Positions 44,237-53,351 of a stretch of DNA of 59,070 nucleotides are shown here, one piece after another; the stretch's first letter is position 1; every line of letters begins with the position of its first letter. The translations under genes and the position numbers were made by a program. Origin of the DNA: Verrucomicrobiota bacterium (GTDB lineage: Bacteria; Verrucomicrobiota; Verrucomicrobiia; Chthoniobacterales; SZAS-18); NCBI GenBank assembly GCA_018240025.1, contig JAFEGM010000059.1, positions 34,744-93,813 of the forward strand, written 5' to 3'. Below the pieces are notes generated by a model. That model had not been told where the DNA came from. It searched no databases and saw only the letters and a list, made by a program, of their open reading frames with translations.

Positions 44237-45873
44237 CCGCCATCCCACCGACGACCCATGCCCGGGGCGAGGGCTGGTTCCTGACTGGTTCGCTGGCACT
44301 GTATTTCGTGTTGGCCGCCTTGCTTGCAGCAAGCCAGATGGATCGGCTCAATCCCGACGGCGTGGCCTACCTGCGCCAGGCAGGCTACTGGGCGGAAGGC
44401 GTCTGGAGCGGGGCCGTTTCTCTTTACTGGAGCCCTTTGTTTCCCCTGACGATGGCCCCTCTGCGCTGGGCGGGCGTCGATGGCCTCGTAGCCGCGCGCC
44501 TCGCCCTGGCTCTGCATGGAGCTTTCCTCCTTTGGGCGACATCCCGCCTCCTGCGAACCTGGAGTCCAGCCCCGCCCTCCATTCATGGGCTGCTCCTGCT
44601 CGCATTGGCTCCCGCAGCGGCCTCGCTGCAAATGTTCGTGGTTGCGCCCGATGTGCTGGTCGCCGCTGTGCTCATCTGGAGCTTCGCCATGCTCCCGGCT
44701 GCGGCCCGCGCCGACACGCCCCGCAACGCCTTCTGGGTCGGCGCGATTGCGGGGCTCGCCGTCTGGGCCAAAGCCTACGCTCTCCCCTTTGGCTTGCTGC
44801 ACCTTCCGGCCTCCATCTGGTGGCTTCGGCGGTCGGCGGGCGCCCGCTCGGGGCCGTGGGTGCTATCGGCCGTCGCAGGCCTGCTTCTCGCGGTACTGCC
44901 GCTCTGGTGTCTCCTGGGCTGGAAGAACGGCGGTCCGACGATCGGCAAAAGCGGCCCGATTAACCACGCGGTCGTCGGGCCATCGGACAAGGTCCGCTTT
45001 CACCCAGTAGTGTGGGGGGTGCCTTCGCCGCCCTATGTGAGCGTCTGGGAAGCACCAGATCGGCTACCTTACCAATTCTGGTCGCCCTTCTCCTCCGAGA
45101 CCTACTTTCGTCACCAGTTGAATGTCGTGGCGCGCAACACCTACGGCATCGGCCGTGCCCTGCTCCGCCTGGATTTCGGAGGCCTGGGCCTGTCGGCGCT
45201 GCTGGCACTCGCCGTGGTCGCCGGGCGCGGGCCGCGCTGGGCGGCGGCGATCCCACGCTCGGCGGCACTTTGGCTGACGGGAACCTGGCTCCTCTACGCC
45301 GGAGGCTATCTGCCGGTCGCTTTCGAGCCGCGCTACCTGAATGCGCTGGCCCTGCCGCTGATCCTGCTGGCGGTCGCCTGGTGGACGCAGGTACTGCCGC
45401 GGCGCTGGGCTTTGGTAATGCCGGCAGTGCTGGGGCTTTCGCTGCTGCTGCGCTGGGGCCCGCTGCTGCTGCGGGACTACCAGTCACTGCCTGCAGACTA
45501 CTTCCGCGGCATTGTCGGCGAACTGCAGAAAGCAGGCCTGCGGGGGCCCTTCGCCGCGACCAGTTGGTATCACGGCATCGCACTCGCCTACCACACCGGC
45601 GAGGTCCACGCCGGCTTTCCTCCCGAGGCGGAGGTCGACGCGGTGGCGGAGCGGTTGCGGGCGGCCAAGGTGAATTGGATCGTCGTCTTCGACTATCCGG
45701 TGCAGCCGCCTCTCCCCGTGCAGGATCTGTATCCTCCCACCCGGCCGAGAGCGATTGCGTTGGTCACGCAGGAAGGGTGGAAAGTGCGGGTCGATCTAAG
45801 AGTGCGCCCCGATCCGGCTTCCCCGCTCGAAGTCCGCGTGCTGGCCTTCGAGCGTCCGGGCGAGGCTCAGTGA
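44233..45873 (+). CDS. GT39/PMT-like membrane glycosyltransferase
   Basis: A 546-residue protein with about 12 membrane helices. The first periplasmic loop MDRLNPDGVAYLRQAGY has the Asp-Gly-x-x-Tyr pattern of ArnT/PMT-type GT-C enzymes. The last 120 residues are hydrophilic and include FAATSWYHGIALAYHTG, probably a periplasmic acceptor domain. It overlaps its upstream neighbour by four bases and runs seven bases into the end of the convergent UbiA-type gene. Confidence 0.75.
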   Translation: MTAIPPTTHARGEGWFLTGSLALYFVLAALLAASQMDRLNPDGVAYLRQAGYWAEGVWSGAVSLYWSPLFPLTMAPLRWAGVDGLVAARLALALHGAFLLWATSRLLRTWSPAPPSIHGLLLLALAPAAASLQMFVVAPDVLVAAVLIWSFAMLPAAARADTPRNAFWVGAIAGLAVWAKAYALPFGLLHLPASIWWLRRSAGARSGPWVLSAVAGLLLAVLPLWCLLGWKNGGPTIGKSGPINHAVVGPSDKVRFHPVVWGVPSPPYVSVWEAPDRLPYQFWSPFSSETYFRHQLNVVARNTYGIGRALLRLDFGGLGLSALLALAVVAGRGPRWAAAIPRSAALWLTGTWLLYAGGYLPVAFEPRYLNALALPLILLAVAWWTQVLPRRWALVMPAVLGLSLLLRWGPLLLRDYQSLPADYFRGIVGELQKAGLRGPFAATSWYHGIALAYHTGEVHAGFPPEAEVDAVAERLRAAKVNWIVVFDYPVQPPLPVQDLYPPTRPRAIALVTQEGWKVRVDLRVRPDPASPLEVRVLAFERPGEAQ

Positions 45874-47321
45874 GCCAGCCAAAGGATGGCTCCAGCCGCG
45901 CCCGCCACGACGTAGCTGGTCCGGTCGCGCAACACGAACGGGATGGGATCGCCGGGGATCAGGCCGCGGGAGGAAAGCAGCCACAGACGGTGAAACCAAA
46001 AGAGCAGCAGGGGGCCGAGCAGCCAGAGGACCTGCGGCTGCCGATACAGCCGCGCAACCGTTTCGCCGCTCATGTAGAGGATCAGCACCAGCACCGAAAC
46101 GTAAGCGCTGGCGGCACCGAAAGAGCGGATGGTGTCCGCATCGGACGCTCGGTAGCTGCGCCCCGGCAGCTCGTCATCGCTCGCCCGGACCGGCATGGCC
46201 AGCAACTCCCCGTGCCGCTTGAGCAACGAAAGGCTGAGGAAGAAGAAGACCGAGAAGCCGAGCAGCCATTGCGTCACCGGGATGCCGGCGGCGAGTCCGC
46301 CGGCGAGGATGCGCAGGGCGTAGAGCCCGGTCAGAAAAACCACGTCGGCCCCGGCGATGCGCTTGAGTTGCAGCGAGTAGGCCACGGTGCCCGCCAGGTA
46401 GAGCGCCGCCGCCAGGAGGAACGACCGCGGCAGCAGCGTGGCCAGGCCCAGGGCGACCGCCGGTAGCACCAGCGCCAGGCCGACCCCGGCAACCAGAGCG
46501 AGATCGCCCGAGGCCAGCGGACGGCGCGACTTATGCGGATTCTGCCGATCGGCGGCGAGGTCGAACAGATCGTTTAGGCAGTATGCGCCCGAAGCGGCCA
46601 GGCTGAAGACGATGAACGCCAGCGCGGAAGCTCCCCAGGCAGAACCGTCCGTCAGCCGATGCGCCAGCAGCAGCGGCAGGAAGACCAGCAGGTTCTTCAC
46701 CCACTGGTAGACGCGCAGCTGCCGGATCAGGACGGACCAAGTCGAGGGCAGGGGCTGATGGATCTCGGCCCGCGGATGCGAGGCTCGGAGGGCCGCATTC
46801 ACCGAAGGGCGGGCGTGCCAGGCATGGGCGGTGTGCGCTTCCTTCCAGACCGCCAGGTCGGCGCTGGAGTTGCCGGCATAGTCGAATCCCTGCGCTCCGT
46901 GCCGCTCCCGGAGGAAGGCAGCCTTGCGGTGCGAGGTCAGGTTCACGTCGGGCGTGGTGGCAAACACCGCGTCGAAGACGCCGGCCTGGGCCGCCAGCGC
47001 CTCGGCGGCCGCCCGGTGCGTGCCGGTGACCAGTTCGATGCGCCGTCCCCGCGCCCGCTCCTGCGCCAGCCACGCCACCAAGTCCGGACAGAGTCGAAAG
47101 CTGGCAGGCTCGGGCAGCGCTTCGAGCGTCATGCGCTCCTTCGTGAACCGCTTGCCCCGGATCGCCCAGCCGACGAACCGGAATCCGAAGAGAGGATTCC
47201 GCCGCAGGAGGGCAAAGGTCTGCTCCCAGAACGTGTCCCCGCGCAGGAGCGTCCCGTCCAGATCCACGCAGAGTGGCCGCTCCGGCTGGTTGCGCGCGGA
47301 TTCTTCGGATGATTCGTTCAC
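45867..47321 (-). CDS. HAD phosphatase - UbiA prenyltransferase fusion (polyprenyl-phosphate phosphoribosyltransferase-like)
   Basis: A 484-residue fusion from the GTG at 47321 (an ATG at 47381 would overlap the divergent gene). The N-terminal 200 residues are a HAD phosphatase (nucleophile motif DLDGTLL at 20-26, GTHRAAAEAL, and later DYAGNSSAD). The C-terminal 285 residues are a UbiA-type membrane domain with NDLFDLAADRQNPHKSRRPL and a second motif YSLQLKRIAGADV. This UbiA branch includes decaprenyl-phosphate phosphoribosyltransferase, so the protein may make and dephosphorylate polyprenyl-phosphoryl-5-phosphoribose in one chain. That would supply a lipid-linked pentose to the nearby GT-C enzymes; this is inference. 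Confidence 0.8.
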   Translation of the reverse strand: MNESSEESARNQPERPLCVDLDGTLLRGDTFWEQTFALLRRNPLFGFRFVGWAIRGKRFTKERMTLEALPEPASFRLCPDLVAWLAQERARGRRIELVTGTHRAAAEALAAQAGVFDAVFATTPDVNLTSHRKAAFLRERHGAQGFDYAGNSSADLAVWKEAHTAHAWHARPSVNAALRASHPRAEIHQPLPSTWSVLIRQLRVYQWVKNLLVFLPLLLAHRLTDGSAWGASALAFIVFSLAASGAYCLNDLFDLAADRQNPHKSRRPLASGDLALVAGVGLALVLPAVALGLATLLPRSFLLAAALYLAGTVAYSLQLKRIAGADVVFLTGLYALRILAGGLAAGIPVTQWLLGFSVFFFLSLSLLKRHGELLAMPVRASDDELPGRSYRASDADTIRSFGAASAYVSVLVLILYMSGETVARLYRQPQVLWLLGPLLLFWFHRLWLLSSRGLIPGDPIPFVLRDRTSYVVAGAAGAILWLAH

Positions 47322-47359
47322 GGTACATGCACTCAGGAACGCTCGCGCAGCCAAAGTCA

Positions 47360-49405
47360 ATGCGCTCGGACCGCGAGTCATGGTTGCTTTTCCTGCTCAG
47401 CACCGCGGCGATCGCCCTCATCTTCGCGACCGACCTGGAGGCCTTTCCCAACTACTTCCTGGCCGACGAGGCCATCCATCCGGTTCAGTTTCAGGCCCTC
47501 GCCGCCAACCAATGGCGGGCCATTTACCCGCCCCACGAAGTCCTGCCGGCCTTTTTCCGCAACGTCTTCAAATACAACCTCAGCCTCAGTGTCTACGGAC
47601 AGGGCCTCTCCGAACTGCTCTTCGGCCGCTCCGTGGCGACCATTCGCGGCACCTCGGTGGCCCTGTGCCTGTCGGCGATGCTGGCAGTCGCGCTCGCGCT
47701 GCGGCGGGCGGGCCTGCGGGAGTGGTGGCTGGCAGTTCCCGTCTCGGGCTGCCTGCCGGCCTGGTTCCTCCACAGCCGGACGGGTTTCGAAGTCACCTTT
47801 ACGGTCGGCTGCTTCGGTTGGTTCCTCTATTTCTACCTCCGCTATCGTCAGGGCGACGGCTGGTGCATTCTCCCCGCCATGCTCGCAGGCGCGGGTACGT
47901 TTTACGGATATTCTAATGGCCAGGGCCTCATGCTGGTCTGCGCCGTGATTCTCCTGCTGGCGCATCTGCGCCACCACTGGCAGCTGCGAGGCTGGGCCGC
48001 GGCCGGCCTACTCTTTGCCTTGCTGCTCTTCCTGCCCTACCTGCGCTTCCGCTGGCAGCATCCGGAGATGGTGGGCGAACATCTCCGCGACGTGGAATCC
48101 TATCTCCACGATCGCACCCTGACTGCCGGAGCCAAGGCGCTGCAATTCCTCAAAATCTACGGCTGGGGCCTGTCTCCGGTGTACTGGTTTCAGCCCGATC
48201 TCGAACCGGTCGCCCGGCACCAGGTGCCGACCTACGGCAACGCGCACTTCGCGCTCCTTCCGCTGGTCTTGGCTGGAATGGTGGCGGGCTGGCGCTGGCG
48301 CGGGCCGGCCGCACTCGTCTTCGTCGTGGCCTGGCTCGCCGGGCCGGCCACGGCCGCGATCTCCGGCATCTCTTCCAACCGCGTGCTGGCCATGTGCCTG
48401 CCGCTGGCCGCCGCCGCCGCCGCCGGCTGGACGCTGCTCAGCCACCCGGTGCGGACGCCCGCATTGCACTCCCTCCTGCGCTGGGGCGGCGGCGGGCTGG
48501 TGCTGCTGCTGGCCTGGTCGATTCAGCTCGATGCCCGGGCGCTGGGGGCGCAGCAGACGCGGCACCAGGGCCTCTACGGGATGCAATGGGGCGCCCAGGC
48601 CATCTACCGCGAGACGCTCCCGGAACTCGCGTGCCTGCACCCACAGGCCAAGCTGAACGTCACACACGTCTGGGCCAACAACTCCGACGTGTTCCTACCC
48701 TATTTCGGTTTCACCCCATTCCCCAACCGACCCGAGCGACAGGTGTCCCTGGTCAATCTGACGGTCCTGGTCAACGAACCGGAACGGGTTCCCGCGGCGG
48801 AAGATCTGAACGTCCTGACCGAGAGCGAGTATGGGGAATTGCTGGTGGACCCCGCCGTGGCCAGCCACCGGGTACATCGCCGCCTCCGCGGGCCCGACGG
48901 CAGCGTGCACTTCCGTGTCGTCTCCTTCACGCTGAAGCCGGACTGGCCCGCCATCCGACGCGCCGCCAAAATGGCCCTCGCCAAGCCCGTGGAGAGCGTG
49001 GAGGAAATCTGCGGTGGCCCCGCCCGGGTTCTCCTCGGCGGAGCCGATGGCTCCACTGCAGCCCGTGTCCTCCGGGCAGGTCCTGGCGTGACACGCTGCT
49101 ATCCGGACATCCCCCTGACCCTGGTGATCGATTTCGAGCAGCCTCGCGAAGTGGAAGAGATCGCCTTCCATCACTGGGAGAATGGGCACGCCACCATCAC
49201 CGCCCGCGCGCTGGGAGCCGCGGGCGAGCTCGCGCACTACCACCACGTGGCCGACATCTCCGGCGGTGCACCGCAGCTCGAAACCTGGAAGATCGGCGCC
49301 ACAGGCGTCACCCGGCTGGAGATCACCGTTTCCGCTCCGCCGCTCGACATTGCCCACCTGCGCTACCTGCTGATCCGCGGGCGCCCCGTTCCTTCCGGCC
49401 CCTAA
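47360..49405 (+). CDS. GT-C-like membrane glycosyltransferase with C-terminal beta-sandwich-like domain
   Basis: A 681-residue protein from the ATG at 47360 (47327 is also possible). About ten membrane helices occupy the first 420 residues, with the acidic loop PNYFLADEAIHPVQF. A periplasmic part follows, and its last 130 residues (TLVIDFEQPREVEEIAFHHW onward, ending HLRYLLIRG) look like an F5/8-type C (discoidin/CBM-like) fold. This would give a transferase with a built-in glycan-binding domain. It is divergent from the UbiA fusion with only 38 bases between the starts. Confidence 0.7.
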   Translation: MRSDRESWLLFLLSTAAIALIFATDLEAFPNYFLADEAIHPVQFQALAANQWRAIYPPHEVLPAFFRNVFKYNLSLSVYGQGLSELLFGRSVATIRGTSVALCLSAMLAVALALRRAGLREWWLAVPVSGCLPAWFLHSRTGFEVTFTVGCFGWFLYFYLRYRQGDGWCILPAMLAGAGTFYGYSNGQGLMLVCAVILLLAHLRHHWQLRGWAAAGLLFALLLFLPYLRFRWQHPEMVGEHLRDVESYLHDRTLTAGAKALQFLKIYGWGLSPVYWFQPDLEPVARHQVPTYGNAHFALLPLVLAGMVAGWRWRGPAALVFVVAWLAGPATAAISGISSNRVLAMCLPLAAAAAAGWTLLSHPVRTPALHSLLRWGGGGLVLLLAWSIQLDARALGAQQTRHQGLYGMQWGAQAIYRETLPELACLHPQAKLNVTHVWANNSDVFLPYFGFTPFPNRPERQVSLVNLTVLVNEPERVPAAEDLNVLTESEYGELLVDPAVASHRVHRRLRGPDGSVHFRVVSFTLKPDWPAIRRAAKMALAKPVESVEEICGGPARVLLGGADGSTAARVLRAGPGVTRCYPDIPLTLVIDFEQPREVEEIAFHHWENGHATITARALGAAGELAHYHHVADISGGAPQLETWKIGATGVTRLEITVSAPPLDIAHLRYLLIRGRPVPSGP

Positions 49406-49487
49406 GTGGTCGTCGTCGCGGCCGAGGGCTCGGATTCCGCAACTCGGCTCTCGCCTGTGGCGCGAGTTGCGCAAATAGTCGCGCCCC

Positions 49488-50486
49488 ATGCCCTCCCCGT
49501 CAGGTTCCCATGCCGGATCGACCCTGGCCGTGGTCATCCCCTGCCTGAACGAAGCACCGGCCATCAAGGCCGTGGTGGAGGAGTATCGTGCCGTCCTGCC
49601 CCACGCCCGCATCCTGGTGGTGGACAATGCCTCGACCGACGGCACGGCCGAGGTGGCGCGAGCCGCCGGCGCGGAAGTGCTTTCCGCGCCGATCCGCGGC
49701 AAGGCCCGCGCGATGCTGGTGGCCTTCGAACACGTGCAGGACGACCTTCTGCTCATGGTCGACGGCGATGGCAGCTACCCGGCTGGCGGGGCCGTCGCGC
49801 TGCTGGAGTCGTTCCAGCGTGCGCCGGCCGATTTCGTCTCGGGCATTCGTTCGCCCGAACTGGCAGCCGGGCAGGCAGGGCAGGCCACTTTTCGGCCGCT
49901 GCACCAATTCGGTACGCGCGTCTTCGAGCGCTTTCTTTGGTGGAGCTTCCGCTATCGCACCCGCGATCTCTTCTCCGGTCTTCGCCTGATGACCAGGAAG
50001 TTCTACAAGAATGTCCCCATTCTCTCGCGCGGCTTCGAACTGGAGATCGAATTGACGATCCAGGCCGTGGATAAGGGATTCTCCCTCCATGAGATCCCCG
50101 TGCCTTTCCGCGAGCGGGCCGACGGCACGGCTTCCAAGCTCGACACCGTGCGCGACGGCTGGCGCATCCTGCGCGCGCTCTTCGTGCTGCTGCGGGACTA
50201 TCGGCCGCTGTTCTTTTTCTCGCGCGCCTCGGCCTGTATCCTCGCGCTCGGACTGATGGCCGGATTTTTGCCCGTTTACGAGTACTTCCAGACCTCGCTG
50301 GTCGGGCGCTTTCCCCTCGCCATCCTGGCCGCCAGCCTGGTGTCCCTGGCGGTGCTGCTGGGCGTCGCCGGCCTGATTTTGGAGGGCAATCTCCGGCACC
50401 ACCGCGAGTCCTACCAGGTGAAACTCCGCAACTTCTCGACTCCGGCGGAGCGCCCCCGCGCTGCCGCCCGCGCCACGGATGAATGA
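49488..50486 (+). CDS. Family 2 glycosyltransferase (polyprenyl-phosphate-sugar synthase-like)
   Basis: A 332-residue DPM-like enzyme. VIPCLNEAPAIKAVVEEY and ILVVDNASTDGT start the fold, MVDGDGSYPAGG is the DxD metal site, and RDLFSGLRLMTRKFYKN and GFELEIELTIQAVDKG are acceptor-side motifs. Two membrane helices at about 247-265 and 276-301 anchor it. It is suited to make the polyprenyl-phosphate sugar donor required by the neighbouring GT-C enzymes. It overlaps the methyltransferase gene by eight bases. Confidence 0.88.
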   Translation: MPSPSGSHAGSTLAVVIPCLNEAPAIKAVVEEYRAVLPHARILVVDNASTDGTAEVARAAGAEVLSAPIRGKARAMLVAFEHVQDDLLLMVDGDGSYPAGGAVALLESFQRAPADFVSGIRSPELAAGQAGQATFRPLHQFGTRVFERFLWWSFRYRTRDLFSGLRLMTRKFYKNVPILSRGFELEIELTIQAVDKGFSLHEIPVPFRERADGTASKLDTVRDGWRILRALFVLLRDYRPLFFFSRASACILALGLMAGFLPVYEYFQTSLVGRFPLAILAASLVSLAVLLGVAGLILEGNLRHHRESYQVKLRNFSTPAERPRAAARATDE

Positions 50487-51171
50487 CACGCTCTATCGCT
50501 CGTGCCTGGGCCTGGTCATTCGGCTGGTCAGCCTGCCGGGGCTTTCGCCGCTGCTCGGATTCGGGCTGCGGGTACTCGGCCGGCATCACCGGCTCTTCAC
50601 GCATTTGCGCGCTTGGCGCTTCGACGGCGTGATCGACGGGGGCGCCAACGTGGGTGAATTCGCCCAGATGGTGCGGCGCGCGCTGCCTGCGGCCGACCTC
50701 GTCTGTGTCGAACCGCATCCCGCCTGCGCCGAGCGTCTGCGACGGGCGGGCTTCCGCACGGTCGAGGCGGCACTCTGGGATCGGCCCGCCCGACTGTCGC
50801 TCGTGCAACCGAACGCGGCCAGCACCTCCAGTACCTGCCTGGAGGTGTCCGGGGCGAACCATGGGCGCTGGGAAGTCGAGGCCTGCCGTCTGGCCGATCT
50901 CGAACTCCGGGGCGAACGCCTCCTGCTCAAGATGGATCTGCAGGGCGCCGAACTGACCGCGCTGGCCGGCATGAGCGAAGAGATGTGGGCGCGCACCGCC
51001 GGGGTTCTTCTCGAAATGCGCGTGGCTCCCGGCACCGACCGCGCCGACATCGAGGCCCTGCTGCGCGGGCGCGGCTTTTACGACTATGCCACCCTCAACG
51101 AGATCCTCGTGGCGGACCGGATCGAGGAAGTCGACAAGCTCTGGCTCCGGGAGGGACTGAAGCTGCCATGA
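50479..51171 (+). CDS. FkbM-family SAM-dependent methyltransferase
   Basis: A 230-residue class I methyltransferase. The SAM site VIDGGANVGEFAQM and the FkbM-type LLLKMDLQGAELTAL (Asp-x-x-Gly) are clear. Family members O-methylate sugars or other hydroxyl groups, so a cap or decoration of the local glycan is the best guess. The start overlaps the GT2 stop, and the stop overlaps the next start (ATGA), giving a tightly coupled trio. Confidence 0.87.
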   Translation: MNDTLYRSCLGLVIRLVSLPGLSPLLGFGLRVLGRHHRLFTHLRAWRFDGVIDGGANVGEFAQMVRRALPAADLVCVEPHPACAERLRRAGFRTVEAALWDRPARLSLVQPNAASTSSTCLEVSGANHGRWEVEACRLADLELRGERLLLKMDLQGAELTALAGMSEEMWARTAGVLLEMRVAPGTDRADIEALLRGRGFYDYATLNEILVADRIEEVDKLWLREGLKLP

Positions 51172-53348
51172 ACATGAAACTCCGGCCGCGGTATGTGGCC
51201 GTTCTCCTCGCCATCATGGCCGGCTCCTGGCTGGTCCATCAGCAGACCGCCTATCGCGAGCGCCTGACGATTCGCGTCGACGCCGCTGAGATCACGCTGT
51301 TGCTGCATGGACGGGAGATCAAACACCCCTACGCGCTGGGCCGGGTCGAGAGGCTGCGAGTGGCCACGGCCGAAACCTTCGAGCAGTTCGGCGGCGGCTG
51401 GCTGAAGCTCCGCCGCCCCGGCCAGCCCGAGGTCTTTCATCCATTCCCGGCGCGCTGGGCCTTCACCGGTGCCGGCCGGGCCCCGCCGGTGGGCGACTGG
51501 TGGGTCGATCGAGCCCAAGTGTCGGAGGACCTGACCAAGCTGGCGCTCGGCTGCGAGCCCCCGTTCGAGCTCGAGGCCGAGATCCCGGGCCGCGTACTGC
51601 AAGCTTTTCGCTTCGTCTTCGAAGGGAGCGGTCAGCTGGAAGTGTGCATTCGCAGCGGCCTGCTCAACAACGACCTGAGCATTTCCCGCCCGCCCGCGGA
51701 GATCCTGGCCGCCTGGTCCATCGGCGGTCCGTGGCAGCGCGACTTGCGCCACAGTGTCGAGCCGCTGGTGAAGGGCGTCTTCATGGCCGCGACCGCGCTA
51801 TTGTGCTTCGCGTTTCTCGGCTGTCTGCCCGGCCAGTCGCGTGGCCCGGCGTGGTCGTCACCCTGGCAGCTTTCGGTGCTGGCGGTCGGTCTCGTGGTCG
51901 CGCGGCTGGCCTTCTCCTGCTGGGTCGCGACCGCCGTCTTCGGCGCCCTGCCGAGCTTTCAAGACGATCTGTGTTACTACCTTCGGGCCCGCTGGCTGCT
52001 GGCCGGCCTGCTGGATCTCCCGGAGCCGCCGGTTTCCGATCAGCTCAACATCCCCTTCACCGCTTTCCGCCACGGTCGCTGGTTCACCCCCTACCCGGTC
52101 AACTGGTCGCTGCTGCTCAGCGCCGGCATGGCCTTTGGCGTTCCGTGGCTCGTCTCGCCGATTTGTGGCGCCCTCTCGGTCTGGGGACAATACCGCTTCG
52201 GCACGGACCTGGCCGGGCAGAAGGTCGGACTTCTCGCGGCCATCCTCCTCGCCACTTCGCCGTTCTGCGTGGTGCTTTCGGGCAGCATGATGAGTCATGC
52301 CTCGACCACCATGCTGCTCGTCTTCTTTGCCTGGGGTTTCGTGCGGGCCTGGCCAGACGACGGGAATCCCCGGCTCGCCCTGCTCGTCGCCTCGGGGGCT
52401 GCGCTGGGCTTCGCCTTCGGCATCCGCCCGCTCACCGGGGCGGCGGTCGGGCTTCCGACCCTCCTGCTCGGTTTGTGGGAATGGCGCCGCAGCCGCGTCC
52501 GGGCCCGCGCTTTCATCGGACTCTGCGGTTTCGCGCTCGGGGTGGGCCTCGGCATGACGACCACCCTGCTCGACAACTGGGTCGTGACCGGCAATCCGCT
52601 GCTGTTCGCCTACGCCTACCGGGAACCTTTTCCGGATCTCGCCAGTCGCTTTCCCTTCGGCGCTTTTTGGACCGACAAATCGATGGCGCAGCTGCCCATG
52701 CTCATGTCGGGCTGGGGCTGGCCGTGGGTGCGAGGCGAGTGGTGGCTCTGTCTTCCGTTCGCCTTTGCCTTCGTGCCCTTTTTCGCCCGGCAGGCCGGCC
52801 GACACGACTGGTTCGCCCTGGGCCTGTTCTTCTCGGTGGTGCTCGCGCACCTGAGCCACAATCACGGCACCATCCACGGCTTCGGCCCGCGGGTGTACAT
52901 CGACACCCTCTTCGCGCTCTTCTTCCTCACCGCCCGGGGCTTGCAGTGTCTCGCGCGTCCGTCACCGGTGGTCGGCCCCGGTCCGTGGCCGCGGCGGGTG
53001 GCGGCCCTGCTGGCGTTCGCCTTGCCGCTCTCGACCATGGCCACGCTCCATCGCCGGATTTCCGGCTATCGCGGCTACAATGAGATCGACCGCACACAGC
53101 TGCAGGCCATCGAGCGGCTGGGGACGGCGCGCGGGCTGTTCCTGCTGCGGGCCGATGCTCTCCCCAAGTGGATTCGGGCGGCGCCGCTGCTGCCCCTGGA
53201 TCCGGTCACCTCGCCCTACGTCTTTGCCGAACTCCGGGAAAAGAACGACGACGTCATCGCTGCCTACGGCAAGGACCGGCCCGTCTTCATTGTCGAGGAA
53301 GGCGGCCGCATCATCCCCTATTCCGCGGCCGCCGCCGCCACCCCGTGA
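51168..53348 (+). CDS. GT39-like membrane protein with N-terminal periplasmic domain
   Basis: A 726-residue protein. Helix 1 (about 10-24) is followed by a soluble beta-rich region of about 180 residues (from RERLTIRVDAAEITLLLHG), then about 11 membrane helices from residue 200. PSFQDDLCYYLRARWLLAG has the paired acidic residues of GT-C catalytic loops, and HNHGTIHGFGPRVYID lies in a later loop. Its C-terminus is short and soluble. Translationally coupled to fkbM. A glycosyltransferase role is inferred from topology and motifs. Confidence 0.72.
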   Translation: MNMKLRPRYVAVLLAIMAGSWLVHQQTAYRERLTIRVDAAEITLLLHGREIKHPYALGRVERLRVATAETFEQFGGGWLKLRRPGQPEVFHPFPARWAFTGAGRAPPVGDWWVDRAQVSEDLTKLALGCEPPFELEAEIPGRVLQAFRFVFEGSGQLEVCIRSGLLNNDLSISRPPAEILAAWSIGGPWQRDLRHSVEPLVKGVFMAATALLCFAFLGCLPGQSRGPAWSSPWQLSVLAVGLVVARLAFSCWVATAVFGALPSFQDDLCYYLRARWLLAGLLDLPEPPVSDQLNIPFTAFRHGRWFTPYPVNWSLLLSAGMAFGVPWLVSPICGALSVWGQYRFGTDLAGQKVGLLAAILLATSPFCVVLSGSMMSHASTTMLLVFFAWGFVRAWPDDGNPRLALLVASGAALGFAFGIRPLTGAAVGLPTLLLGLWEWRRSRVRARAFIGLCGFALGVGLGMTTTLLDNWVVTGNPLLFAYAYREPFPDLASRFPFGAFWTDKSMAQLPMLMSGWGWPWVRGEWWLCLPFAFAFVPFFARQAGRHDWFALGLFFSVVLAHLSHNHGTIHGFGPRVYIDTLFALFFLTARGLQCLARPSPVVGPGPWPRRVAALLAFALPLSTMATLHRRISGYRGYNEIDRTQLQAIERLGTARGLFLLRADALPKWIRAAPLLPLDPVTSPYVFAELREKNDDVIAAYGKDRPVFIVEEGGRIIPYSAAAAATP

Positions 53349-53351
53349 ACC

